Shown in pieces: positions 12,901 to 23,948 of a DNA stretch of 64,000 nt. The translations under genes were made by a program, and so were the position numbers. The DNA is from Oidiodendron maius Zn (lineage: Eukaryota; Ascomycota; Leotiomycetes; Myxotrichaceae): the NCBI GenBank assembly GCA_000827325.1, contig KN832872.1:2776096-2840095 (forward strand), in the 5' to 3' direction. The notes beneath the pieces were generated by a model. That model was not told the origin of the DNA, ran no database searches, and was given only the letters and a program-made list of their open reading frames with translations. Positions within the stretch are counted from its first letter, which is position 1, and each line of letters opens with the position of its first letter.

Positions 12901-13798
12901 ACCTGGAGTTGGAAGAACGGCGATTCCCAGGCCCAATACTGGGGTATAAATGGAGAAATATTGGCCGAAGGACTAGCCAAGGTGAAATGGGACAGTGTGG
13001 AAGACTGCGAAAGGCGAGGATCAAGGGACAAAAGGCTACCTACTTCGGTCGAGGGAACTAGGTTAGAGAAAGGGAAGAAGCCATTCCGCGGTGATAGAAC
13101 AAGATCCATTTGCGGCAATTCGTAACAGCTTCGGAGTTGCCCTTGATCGTCAGGCATGTGCCCCTGAGCCCATAGGCCCTCGACTCCAATAACTGCAGAA
13201 TCATTTGTGGGCAGAGGCTGACGGGAATCTGACACGCTATTTCCGCCAGTATTTGCTGACCATTCGCCATCTGCTTCAAGGATTTCAATGGTAATGCGGT
13301 GTGGAAGTAAGCCAGGCACTTGTATGTTGTTAGTATAAACTCACTACATGGTTCAAAAGCATACCAGATCGATCAGGCTGTAATAGCTCAGTTCCTGCCA
13401 AGGCGTAACGCCTAGACCTCTCGAGCCTTTTCTTGCTGAAAACTTGGCCCGAAACTTTCACACGAGTCTCAATGCCTTTGGTAGCCAGTTCGTCGACCTT
13501 AGCAAAAGCTGCTCTCCACTCGTGCTTCTTAAGATTTTTTGGTCGGCCAGTCTTTTTGAAATATGCCTCGTACTGAGCAGGGCTGCATTTATTCTCAATT
13601 AAGCTTCGCAATGGAGAAACTTAGAAAGGTCGATTCTTACCTAGCAAAGAATTGGTGATCATCCCGCATGACTTGAAGTACGCTTTGACCCCCCTTCTCG
13701 GAATGTAGTGGTAGTCCGCGAACATGATACAGATCGTTGATGGTATCTGCATGGCGGTCCCATTCTTGCTGTGTGATCTTGCGGCGTGGGGTCGCCAT
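9972..13798 (-). CDS. Clr5-domain ankyrin-repeat protein
   Basis: Three exons (13798-13641, 13582-13365, 13318-9972; introns 58 and 46 bp) give about 1,240 residues. The first ~110 residues match the Clr5 domain: an opening WDRHADTINDLY, a variable loop, then KKTGRPKNLKKHEW. This domain is named after fission-yeast Clr5 and is common at the N-terminus of filamentous-fungal ankyrin proteins. The long C-terminal part holds many ankyrin units (LIxxGADxxxx, LLLDAGADVNN, LLLNHGASVHAPP). An acidic Ser/Glu/Asp/Gly/Asn low-complexity insert, encoded by about 10860-10975, interrupts the array. No enzymatic domain was seen. The role is probably protein-protein recognition, and nuclear action is possible by analogy with Clr5. 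The second exon join restores PDRSVPGLLPH. Confidence 0.85.
10860..10975 (-). repeat. Acidic low-complexity codon run (SED/GEG) inside the ankyrin protein
   Basis: On the plus strand this is a TCGCTG/TCCTCG/TTCTCG-type imperfect hexamer run. It encodes alternating Ser, Glu, Asp, Gly and Asn, with no ankyrin consensus in it. Confidence 0.7.
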
Positions 13799-14432
13799 TT
13801 TGATGGACAAGATTGTTGGATGGTTAGCAACTGGAATATATTGATTGCTCTAGCACAATAAGAATAGGTTATATTTATCAGGCTCATGTTTTGTTGGATC
13901 ATGTTTTGCAAGGCTCAGGTTTTGTCAGGCTCAGGTTTTGTCAGACTCAGGTTTTGTCAGGCTCAGATTTTGTCAGACTCAGGTTTTGTCAGGCACAAGT
14001 TTTGTCGGGCTGGGGTTGTGCCACACCTCGAGTTCAGCTACACGGTGTAGGCACGTGGGTGCCTAGTTTAGCCTAGATTGTCGGTGTGCCTTGCCGATGC
14101 TTCAGCCCAAGGATGAAAATGTAAGATCCTTAGACTCTTGAAAAGATATTCTTTTGCCTCCGTGCCGTACAGCGGTCATGAAGGCACATGGAAACTTGCC
14201 TTCTCGTCTAGCCGCTGTAGCGCTTCTATTGCGGCAGCACAGGGGCTACTCCTTTGGGGTATTGTCCATGGGAACTCTTTACTGGAGTTGTTTGGAACGT
14301 TAATTCAACGATCCTGAACCTCAAATGCTACAATTACGTATTGACCAAGCCGTAGGTAGAAAGTAAAATCAGTTGAAAGACTGTGTAATCAATCATCCTC
14401 AGACATCGATCGACATCGCCTACAGGACTAGG
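13799..14432. other. Upstream region of the Clr5-ankyrin gene
   Basis: Non-coding. It holds the 16-bp tandem repeat described separately and, at about 14048-14064, the inverted repeat AGGCAC-GTGG-GTGCCT containing a CACGTG core. The rest shows no gene. Confidence 0.4.
13879..14020. repeat. 16-bp minisatellite, ~9 copies, in the promoter of the Clr5-ankyrin gene
   Basis: The unit is CAGGCTCAGGTTTTGT. Copies from 13926 to 14005 are all 16 bp with one to three changes each (CAGACTCAGG, CAGGCTCAGATT, CAGGCACAAG). The outer copies (13879, 13895, 13909, 14006) vary in length by one or two bases. The array begins 81 bases upstream of the gene's start codon. Confidence 0.9.
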
Positions 14433-14861
14433 CGGAAAGTCTCCGTCTAGCGAAATACACAAACACTTTTAAAATTTAAGTGTATATGATTTAAATATAT
14501 AACTTACTGTATTAGATCCTTTTAATTCGATTATAATCTATAGTTTACTAGATTTAAAGTATAGTTATTATCTATTATTGCAATTTTCTAGTAAATAATA
14601 TTGAGACAAGGTAAAAAGGATACAATTGTGCACCAAAGATCGATTATTATTTTATAATTATAGATTTAATTTCAAAATACGAACTATTAAAATAGATATC
14701 TGATTTTATTAAAATTTATATTAATAGGATGTAAAGATTATTTACCTCTTAAATTCTAAAGGATAGTTTATATAGACAGATTTTTAATTTATCCTGGGGG
14801 GGGGGGGGGTTAATTAAGGATGTTTATTGGTGTAAATTCGCTAAACCACGGAGACTTTCCG
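14433..14861. mobile_element. AT-rich decayed element with imperfect terminal inverted repeats
   Basis: The left end reads CGGAAAGTCTCCGTCTAGCGAAATACAC. The right end, reverse complemented, reads CGGAAAGTCTCCGTGG, then TTTAGCGAATTTACACC. These ~30-bp inverted ends frame about 430 bp of very AT-rich DNA that also contains a run of 14 G. There is no coding capacity. The composition fits a small DNA element or MITE damaged by repeat-induced C-to-T mutation. No clear target-site duplication was seen. Confidence 0.5.
14796..14809. repeat. G homopolymer (14 bases)
   Basis: An uninterrupted G run in AT-rich DNA. Its length may be uncertain in the assembly. Confidence 0.85.
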
Positions 14862-15639
14862 TCACCCATTTTGTAGATATAGCGGCCTGGGGGGTTAGGG
14901 TACCTAAGGGAGACTGAACTAACCCTTTCCTTTATATATATATAACCTCCTGTGCTCTCTAACGCTATAAAAGTAGCAGCTAGAACTAGCTGTGCTGTAT
15001 TAGAATAAAGCACTTACCCTTAATGCGTCGCTAATGAATGCCTGGGATACAAGGCAAAAGGTAAAAAAAACTTACACGCGTTCAGCCAGGCTATATGCGG
15101 CGTACTGAACATGATACGTAGTATTCAACTCTACAACGCTCAATTGAGCTATATGCAGGCTTTAGTCGAGCTATATAGGCGGCAGGGCCGTGCAAAACAG
15201 AGTTGAACATTGTCCACACATCATAACCTCATTTATCTGGATGATACAAAGAGGAACTAAACGCTGCATATCCACTCACCACATTCCCCTTCCAGCCGAA
15301 GCCGCGGCCCCTCCACAGACTCATGCTCATTTCGCTCTTGCAGAAGCCCCTCCGGTCACTGAAACAGTCTCTCCTCCGCTCCCGAGCCGGAATATGCCTT
15401 TCCGGGACCACGACACCTCCCGCCCACCCCACTTTGTCAGCCACAACCGGCTAGTCAATATATTATCTCCGGCTTATCAAGATGGGTCTACTGTACACCT
15501 GCAACTGGGATAAGACCGGCCCGGGTCGATATCGGAGACTCGATGCCTGGCTAGCTCTGCGATGTTAGGATATTTTGACCGAGAAAAAAAATTCGAATGA
15601 GTAGACTCACGGTTCATTCTCGATATGTTCTAACTCTTC
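14862..15639. other. Intergenic upstream of the FAD oxidoreductase
   Basis: No supportable gene. The 108-codon frame at 15190-15513 has no family features. The stretch nearest 15640 should be the promoter of the FAD enzyme. Confidence 0.4.
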
Positions 15640-17510
15640 ATGATGGTTCTTCCAAATGCTAATCCGACGAAGTCGTACTGGATTGAGGCGGCAGAGTCTC
15701 CCTTACGGGTTTTCCGCTCCACAGTCGACTTGCCGAAAGAGACAGATGTTGTGATTGTAGGCAGTGGGTATACAGGCGCAGCGACCGCATATTGGCTTCA
15801 TAGGGTAAGCTTTCCTACAAAATATTTTATATTATTAACCACGAAGCGAAGCTGAATGATGGAATAACTAGTTCACGGAAAAGAATGACTCTCTACCTCG
15901 CATGCTCATGCTGGAAGCGCGGGATATTTGTGGCGGCGCAACAGGTCGCAATGGTCGGTTTTCGCCTACAGTTTTGGATTTTGTAGTTACGCTTCAAAGG
16001 GGATTAAAACTGATCATGGTGCAATATAGGAGGACAGCTGAGACCTCATGCCTATTCGCGTTATCCAAAATGGTCTGGTCTATTTGGGCCAGATGAGGCA
16101 CTTAACTTGATCAAACATGAGATGGCACATCTACCTGCGTTCCGAGAGCTATTGGACCATGAAGGAATTGCTGAAGAGGTGTGCTTTAGGCTTGGTGAGA
16201 CTTTTGATGCAGCCATGACGGAGAAGGCATGGGCGCGGCTTAAGAATGCTTATATGACAATGCAGAGGGATCACGGGGAGGATGGCGACGTGATTAGAGA
16301 TTGCAGGCTTATCGATAACCCCGAAGTTGCAGAGGAGTTCACCCAGATGAAATCATGCATAGGGGCAGTGGTACATCCTGCTGGTCAAGTGTGAGTACTC
16401 CATTGCTCACGTGATGAGGGTATAAGTGACCTTTAATAGGTGGCCCTACAAGTTTGTGCATGCACTTCTCCGTATAGTTAGCCAAAAAGGCAACCTAAAT
16501 CTCCAAGCGGAAACACCGGTCTTGGAGGTGTCGGAGCGAGATGCCGACGGTTGGATCACCGTGAAGACACCACGAGGAGATGTACAGACCAAGGCTGTGG
16601 TCCATGCCACGAATAGATGGGCTTCCCATCTCCTCTCGGATTTTAGTAGCCTGATCTTCGGATGCCGTGAATCATTGGCAAGTATCAAAGCCCCAGAAGG
16701 GTTCATCAAACACACTGGTGCCCAACACTGGGATCACATCGTAAACGTGAGTCTAAACTCTAGTTTGCGACCAACGGAGTAGCTCGCTGAATATCACAGA
16801 ACTACCACCTTCAACTTCCTTCACCATACAACACCATCATCCTTGGTGGGGGGAAATCCGTTATCGTACACAATCCGCGCAACAGCATCCTTAATGATAA
16901 CGAAGACAGGCAATTTGACGGTTTGCCAGAATTCTATCAATCCTGGCCGGCGTCGGATGTCGCTCACTGGCCGGGCAAGGATCCCGCAGAGCTAGGAAGA
17001 CAACTCGACGAGGGCGGAGTTTGGTCAGGTAGTATGTTCTCAACCTTTTTTAAGACGCAAATACCACCAACTACCCCTTGGCAGCTAAGCACTGACACCT
17101 CTCCAGTTGAGTCCTCAAGCATCGATGGATTCCCCTTCGTCGGTGCCGTCCCTCACCACGACGGACACTTCATTGCGGCTGGCTTCACCGGACACGGTTC
17201 GTTATCCTCCTTTATCCCCATTGGTACAGCAAATTAACTGTTGTACTAAGGCATGCCCCGGATTCTCCTCTCCGCTGCGCATATCACGCCACTAATTCTC
17301 TCCTCACTGGGCATCGAGTTCACACCCCCAGCACTCGTAGCACCCTACCCTCCCCTCCCGAAACCCTTCCATCTCACCTCCGACCGCATTGAGCGGTTAC
17401 AGAAGTTGGATGCAAAGGCCAAGTATGAGGCAGACATGAAGGATGCTTTGGAGAGTGCAAAGGAGCCGTTTTGTAATACTGAGCGGAGCCGACCGAAGAT
17501 GTTGCGATAG
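15640..17510 (+). CDS. FAD-dependent amine oxidoreductase (DAO family, PuuB-like)
   Basis: Seven exons give about 500 residues. The N-terminus has the FAD-binding Rossmann motif (VVIVGSGYTGAATAYWL), followed by MLMLEARDICGGATGRNGGQLRPH, the ARxxxxGATGRNGG signature of DAO-family flavoenzymes such as glycine oxidase and gamma-glutamylputrescine oxidase. The C-terminal FAD contact is SSIDGFPFVGAVPHHDGHFIAAGFTGHGM. Joins such as N-G-G-Q at 15958/16028 and V-W-P-Y at 16392/16441 restore a continuous product. Such enzymes oxidise amines or amino acids to aldehydes or keto acids, releasing H2O2 and ammonia. Immediate neighbours are GABA aminotransferase and SSADH, so an amine feeding the GABA route is a reasonable guess. 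The substrate is not shown by the sequence. Confidence 0.85.
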
Positions 17511-17925
17511 ATGCAGGGTCCGTCAGGTCAATCCGTCTTTCAGTTTATTTATGTGGATAAAATAAATGAGACATGTAAAGATTGATGTTGAGATGTGAAA
17601 TATTTGCACAGCAGTAGTCTTTAGAACGTCTGAAAGATCGGAAGCCTGAGAATGCACATCGGTTATCACGTTACTGAAAGTAAATGGAGGCGGCGATTGT
17701 CGTCATGAAAAGACCTATTGAATGCTCTATAGAAATAAAGAATACTTTTCCTACATGGTCGAGGCTAACATCCATTCGTACGTCGCAGAAGGCAGAAGTA
17801 CTGATGATCACAACCCGAACAATTTTAGATTATTTTGAATTTTGAATTTGGTAATAAAGACACCACCCAATTACGAAAATGATACGAAGTCCCTACCAAG
17901 GAAGCCGAGGTTTTATGTTTCGTAA
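17511..17925. other. Short convergent intergenic region
   Basis: Lies between the stop codons of the FAD enzyme and GABA aminotransferase. Only 3' UTRs are expected, and nothing else was seen. Confidence 0.4.
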
Positions 17926-19726
17926 TTATTGCTCGAATGCCTTTTCAAATGCCTCAATCAACGGTGCCACTAGTTTCAGTCAGCTCACTGGGAACAATAA
18001 GATTGAGCACTCGGAAGGCCACTTACCATGCTTCTCCTCAAAGATCAACATAGGGCGCAGTCTGATAGTCTCTTTACCACAAGATCCTATGTTAATCCCG
18101 AGATGTTTCATCTTCTTCAGCAACGGAGCTGCTGACACCGTGTCAAAAGCAATGTATGTTCTGCCGAGAAGTATAAGTATAAGTTCACAGGAATCATGCA
18201 TGGAGGGAAATAACTTACCCTTGGCCTTTGCCACGCAGATTTTGGATCAGCTGAGGGTATCTGCTTGCGAGCTTCTCAAGCTCGGCATACAAGACAGCCC
18301 CAACTCGCGCAGTCTGTTCAACGAGTTTCTTTTCAAATATCTCCCCAATAACAGCGCTGCTGAGAATTACACGTGCGGCATCACCCATCCAGCTACGTGA
18401 TGCATTAGCGAGGTTGCATTTTCGTAACGATAGAAAGAGAGAACTTGCGTGTTAAATTGACGGTACGGCTTATCAGGCCGAAGCATACTGTCCGAGAAGA
18501 AATATCCGGCGGTTTGTGCCTTCTTGGAGAATGTCACAATGTCTGGTGGAGAAGACAGGTCCCAGTGGTCGTGGCCCCAGAATTTTCCAGTGGCACCGAA
18601 GCCTTCACACTTTGTCAGTATGGTGCTGAAAGGTAGATGATTAGATTCCAAAACTACCGGTTTGAACCTCGTCGACAATCAACAAAACATTATGCTTCTT
18701 GGTTATTGCTCGCAGACCTTGGAAAAATGCTACTGAGGCGTGGTTGTCACCGCCTTCGCTTTGGATTGGCTCGACAATAACAGCTGCGACGGGAGAATGC
18801 CTATAGACAATGTTAGTTTCATTATTTACAGTCAAATATCACACGAAACCTGCCATGTCTTAATCAAACTCTCCACCTCTTCTAAACATCTCTTCTCCTC
18901 TGCTGCGTTCTCGGCAGCGTGTTTTTCGAGCGGGTACTTGAGCGCAGGGAAGGTAGCTTTAGGCCAGTTAAATGCTGGAATATCTAGCTTATGGACTGCC
19001 TTCGATCTGGTAGTCGACAAACTTCCAAATCCACGTCCATGGAATGAATTATTAAAACTCATAATTGCCAGGTCTGGAGATCCGGGCTTGGCGTTGTTAA
19101 GACAAGAGCTGATCTCTTCTTCCGTCCATTCAACGCCCTCGCCTCGCAGCCGTCTTTGGTGTACCATAAACGCAGCTTTGTATGCCAGTTCATTCGCTTC
19201 GGAACCTGAGTGGGCTGTAAATATTTGATCAAGTCCCTTGGGTGCGGCTCTCATCAAATTGTCGCGGAGAATGGACATCCAGTTCTCGGCGGGGAAGTTG
19301 CCAATTGCCGGACGGTTGACAAGAGCGGATATCATTTCTGGCGACCTCGCGGCTTCCATGAGAGTCTTATTGTTATATCCAACGGGGATAGATGCAATTT
19401 GAGCGTAACTGGTCAACGTAAGCCCGGAAAAACAGTCATTATTGGTCCTCAGCATTTACACATCCAAATACTTGTTTCCATCCACGTCTACAATACTGAT
19501 GAATTGTCAGCAAGGGTTGCGCGACGCAATTTATGGCAGCGCACTAGTTCCCTGAGCTCTTAGCATAGTCCGCCACGAAGTGCACCGCTCGCGCATCGAA
19601 GATGGAATCCAGCTGTTGTGCTGCGACCTTGGATTTCGGTCCTGGGACCTCGGTAGTCACGATGTTAATAGTGTCCGTCATGTCTGTAGCGAGCGAATCC
19701 TTTGACAGGACGGTCACGAGAGGCAA
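17926..19726 (-). CDS. 4-aminobutyrate (GABA) aminotransferase
   Basis: This is a class-III PLP aminotransferase of about 470 residues in eight exons. It transfers the amino group of GABA to 2-oxoglutarate, giving succinate semialdehyde and glutamate. Visible signatures: [71 protein letters not shown], and the PLP-lysine segment [13 protein letters not shown]. Two introns use GC donors: 18448-18393 (AC|GCAAGT) and 18853-18801 (TG|GCAGGT). They restore FNTWMGDAAR and LIKTWHSPVAAV, which the family conserves, while the available GT choices break the frame. The last exon gives [14 protein letters not shown]. No mitochondrial presequence is evident from the chosen start. It is divergent from the bZIP gene. 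Confidence 0.95.
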
Positions 19727-20302
19727 AGATTGTAGAGAATAGCGGGACGACGATATCGAGAGTAGAAATTGGGAAGCGACAAATTTGTAGGCGATGATGT
19801 AACGCTACAATGGTGGCCAGCTCAGAACTTTGATTCGGCCAGCACGCCAGAGCTTCAGCCGCTTGTATCCGCCTGCAATTGGAGCAGTAATCGAGAACAT
19901 GCAATCGGTGGGTCATCACCAGGCATTCCTTGCTGTGTTTCTACCACGGGCACGGTTCCCTCCACCCAGCCCTGTGTCAGTGACCGGCCCGGTGCAACAA
20001 AACAGACAAACCGAACACTGCCGGTGCGCATCACGCGAATATTCCATTAGTCAATGCGAAGAGCTAACCAACCCTAACCCGGCTGTCGACACGACGTGAA
20101 AGAAAGGGTTTAGCGATGTAACTGGGTGGTATCTCTAGGCATTCGAATCCTCGGTAGGCGTTGCTCAGTGCGGGTTCCGGCCCCTGACCGATCTCCCAGT
20201 CAGGCGTGCATTTCGAATTATCTCAGCGTGTCTCTGAGGGCTTCATTTCAGGGCAAATATCTCATCTACAGAGACTCACTGACAACAAGCTCCTCCATTT
20301 TC
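19727..20302. promoter_or_regulatory. Divergent promoter of GABA aminotransferase and bZIP regulator
   Basis: 576 bases separate the two start codons, which point away from each other, so control elements for both genes must lie here. No specific operator could be assigned by eye. Confidence 0.45.
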
Positions 20303-21986
20303 ATGATGTCAAACTCGTCTTCTCACACTGGCTCTTCATCTAACTCGGAACGGGATAAGAGGTAACTCGTGCATACCGCTTTTATTGGATGTCGCTGACT
20401 TCATTTTAAGAAGAACTCTTAATCGCTTGGCCCAAAGGGCCTTTCGCCGTAGGCAAGCTGAAACTTTGAGGGAACTGAAAACCCGTGCTGATGCCGGCCA
20501 AACATCCAATGGTGACGTGGTGGCAGCACTAAAGCAGGAAAACAGCCTCCTACGCAAGCAGCTCACAGAGACGCAGGGGCAGCTAGAACGGATTCAAGCT
20601 ACTTTACAGTTAATGACAGGATCCATTACCAAGGCTCTGGATAAGAGACAGGCGAGCATAACCAAGGATTACAGAGAGTCCCAGGAACTACATCCTGCCG
20701 AGGGGGTTGAGAGTAAGGGCAATGCAGGCATGACATATAAATTGAAAGACCTAACTGAGTTTGTGTAGCACCGTGTGCAACTAGCGTAATTCCAGGTGAT
20801 GACTGCCAGACTCTGCACGACAATACGACAAGTGAGTCTGTCGTTTTAAATAGCGCTCTTAATGCCCCGCTTTGTTGCTAATAATGGCCACAGCTCAGTT
20901 GTGTATTGGCCATTACACTCCGGGTACAGATGATTCTTCATCAGCATCGCTCTGCCAGCAAATACCGAACACATGGATGTTCCAATACCAAATGGGTCCC
21001 CAAGTTTATGACGATTGCCTTAGTGCAAATCGGCAGTCGAGTTCCGCCCTCGGACAAGACTGGGTAGATTCGAATTCCCCATTCTCAGACCATGTCAGAG
21101 TTCTCAAAGGCCTTCTGAAGAGCAAATTGAACCAGACGGCTCTCATGATGTCTCTCCCCCAATTGTGAGCCCTATCGCGACTTGCTAAACAAGTACTCGA
21201 GTTAACTGAAACCCTAGGCTTTACCAGCCTGTCTCAATGGTTTTGGCCATGTTTAATAGCATTACCCGTCCAGACGTCATGGCTTGGTATGTGCATACAC
21301 GGTTCTACCATATTATAGAACTTACAGCTTGGCAATTGTCTCCATCTCCCACAACATTCTCTAAGCTTCATGAGCGATACAGACAGACAGATATACAGAT
21401 GAAGTTTCATGATAGATACCCCTGTATTATTGATTGGATACCTTTTCCACCAATACGAGACCAACTGATACAACTACATACAGCAAACCCGCGCATCGAC
21501 CAGGTCTTCTGTGATGCAGTGAGCGCTTATGTCGTCGAGACCTTTCTATCAGACTTGATAATAGGCGGGCCTCCTGTAACTGCATATATCCGGGTCACAG
21601 ATCTAATCCAGGCCATGTCCTTATTTCCCGAGGTTGATGACCTAGGTCTTACAGCAACACTTCCGATTTTTGACGTGTCGACGATCTTTACGTCACCACA
21701 ACACGCTCTTTTAGTGTTTAAGCTCTTAAAGATGGACCGTGGGGTGTCGCAATATAAAATTGATCCCGCATTTTTCGGCAAATATCCCGAACTATATCAC
21801 CCTGGAATGGATGGTATGATAGCGAGTGGGATACCACTGAAACCAGACATTCAAACCACCCTTACATGCCCAAAACCCCTTGATAATTTGACGGTTGGGA
21901 CCTACCGTAGTTTTATCAACTTTTCTTTCGACGCGGCTGCTCAGATTATCAATAATAAAGAAATGTGTGGCGAGTTGGTCCTGTAA
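20303..21986 (+). CDS. bZIP transcription factor with C-terminal DUF3425 domain
   Basis: Five exons (20303-20361, 20411-20712, 20769-20831, 20894-21164, 21218-21986) give 487 residues. The basic region NRLAQRAFRRRQ matches the fungal bZIP consensus NxxAQxxFRxR. It is followed by heptads with Leu/Val/Ile (LRELKTR, VVAALKQENSLLRKQL, LERIQATLQLM). The C-terminal half (from WYVHTRFYHIIELTAWQLSPSP to FPPIRDQLI and a long helical tail) is the DUF3425 domain found behind many fungal bZIPs. The intron joins keep the frame throughout; intron 2 carries a CTAAC branch site. Lying between GABA-T and SSADH, it is a candidate local regulator of that pathway, which is an inference from position. Confidence 0.9.
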
Positions 21987-22280
21987 TGGTTCAGCTCTTG
22001 GACTTCTTGTCCTCAATAACTTTCACTTAGACTTGATATTGATAGAGAGAATTTCAGTTTTGACGAATGTGGGATACTGCCGCAAGGGAAGGCCGTTAAG
22101 CATTGTGTTAGATTTAAATGCAAGCTTGTAATCCCTGGAATAACATTCTCTATCCGCCAACGGTATAAGTGCTATTCTCAATGTAAATGACTGCTTGCAC
22201 GATTTTCATAACCTTTGGAGCCTTGTAATGTCCACAATTATTTTCAGGCCGGCTCCATCATCGAGCAGTTTTATACATAA
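21987..22280. other. Short convergent intergenic region
   Basis: Lies between the ends of the bZIP gene and SSADH. Nothing beyond 3' flanks was seen. Confidence 0.4.
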
Positions 22281-23948
22281 CTATGGTGTCGGTGCACCAT
22301 CAACTGTGAGAGTTCCCGTCTTCGCAATTAAATACTCTTCAATAGCTACTTCTTTGCCGGCCTCCTTGCCATAGCCAGAATCTTTAATACCGCCAAAGGG
22401 TGATTCGGCAGCTGAGGCATTTCCTAGACTGCGCGTTAGTACTAGTTATAGCAGACATGTTAGGGAAATAATGAGGCTTGCCTGTATTCATGCCAATCAT
22501 TCCAGCCTCGAGATTTTCCAGCAGTCTCCAGGTTCGGTTGACATCCTTCGTGAAAAAATATGAAGCCAGACCCATGGAAGTATCATTTGCCAACTTCACA
22601 GCCTCTTCCTCAGTGTCGAATTTGTACAAGGCCAACAAGGGGCCAAATATTTCCTCCTGAGCCGCCAGCATTGAGGGTGTCATATCTGAGATAATCGTCG
22701 GCTCAAAAAAGTAACCACTCAGGCTCTCAGGCTGCTTCCCGCCGCAGAGGATCTTGCCTCCTTTCTGGACGGCATCGGCGACAAAGCTTTGAAGCCTCTC
22801 AATGGCTCGATTGGTGGTGAGCGATCCCATAGTTGTGTTAGGATCTGTTCCATGTCCAACGCGGATTTTCTGTGTTGCCTCCAACAGCATTTGTATGAAC
22901 GTATTATATATGCCGCTTTGGATGTAAACGCGATTGGCGTGAGTGCATGCTTGACCAGCAGTTCGCCACTTTAGAATCATGAGTGCGGCGATGGCTTGCT
23001 CCAAGTCTCCATCGTCGAAGACAATGAATGGGCAATTGCCTCCTAGTTCCATGGTGACCTTTTTCAGGCCATAGCTGCAGTGATTTGCAATGATCTTGCC
23101 CACAGTCGTGCTACCAGTGAAAGTCACCTTGCGCACGAGTGGATGCTTGCAGAGTGTCTCACTGACCAATGGTGTGTTGGCATTATCGGTAGTAATAACG
23201 TTCAGGACACCTGGAGGTAGCCCTGCACGGAGAGCGAGGTCAGCTAAAGCCATTACACTCAGAGGTGTCTCAGGTGATGGTTTGACGATCATAGTGCATC
23301 CCGCCGCCAAAGCAGCGGCGACTTTACGAATGATCATGGCGACAGGAAAGTTCCATGGGACGAGCGCAACGCAAACACCGATAGGCTGCTTAATTACAAT
23401 TGTGCGGCGGTTGGAGATAGATGGTATGGCGACCGATCCACGAACTCGCTCAGCTTCGCCAGCAAACCACCATGCAAAGCCGAGTGCGTAATCGACCTCC
23501 CCTATCGCTTCTGTCATAGGCTTTCCGGTCTCGTAGACAACAATCTTAGCTATGTCCTCTCGAGCCTTAGTGATTAGATCGTGCCACCTGACGAGAATCT
23601 TAGCTCGCTCGCGCGGATTTACATAACGATAGTGTCCGAAAGCCGTCTGTGACGACTCGACAAATTTATCCACATCGGCCACCTCGTTTGTCGGACAAGA
23701 GGCAAAGATCTGTCTTGATCCGGGATCTATAATAATGATAAGCAACTTGATCCTTACTGTGGTATGTGATACAAGACTCACCCTCAACATCAAAACGCTT
23801 GCCGGATTGGGACTGAACCCATTCTCCTTGAAGCAGCGAAGCCTCATGGAGTAGGGATTGATCATGCAGCTGTAACTCAGTCAGCCAAAAACCGACAAAA
23901 GTTAGACAGGTCACAGGTAAGAACCTTTAATGGCTCGTACTGAGACAT
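22281..23948 (-). CDS. Succinate-semialdehyde dehydrogenase (aldehyde dehydrogenase family)
   Basis: Four exons from the ATG at 23948 give about 500 residues. It is NAD(P)-dependent and oxidises succinate semialdehyde to succinate, the last step of the GABA shunt. Family marks: LVPWNFPVAMIIRKVAAALAAGC, KPSPETPLS, FTGSTTVGK, catalytic Glu in VTMELGGNCPF, catalytic Cys in AGQACTHANRVY, EEIFGPLLALYKF, and the ending SPFGGIKDSGYGKEAGKE. Intron 3 (22481-22424) has a GC donor (CAG|GCAAGC). Splicing there gives NTGNASAAESPFGG, whereas reading through loses the conserved C-terminus. Intron 2 joins DVE to DPGSRQIF. A short first exon (MSQYEPLK) is set by a GTTCTT donor, a weaker site. It works with the GABA aminotransferase 2.6 kb away. 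Confidence 0.93.

Noticed and set aside
13879-14020. CRISPR-like array
   Set aside because: The 16-bp units are directly adjacent with no spacers, and the genome is fungal. It is a minisatellite.
14862-15010. Possible LTR-element remains next to the AT-rich element
   Set aside because: Short TA-rich frames only. No recognisable retroelement domain or paired terminal repeats were seen.
15190-15513. 108-codon frame with His/Pro/Ala-rich sequence
   Set aside because: Low-complexity promoter DNA with no family resemblance and no splice context.
23090-23491. 133-codon frame antisense to SSADH
   Set aside because: Shadow frame. SSADH is supported by catalytic motifs over the same bases.
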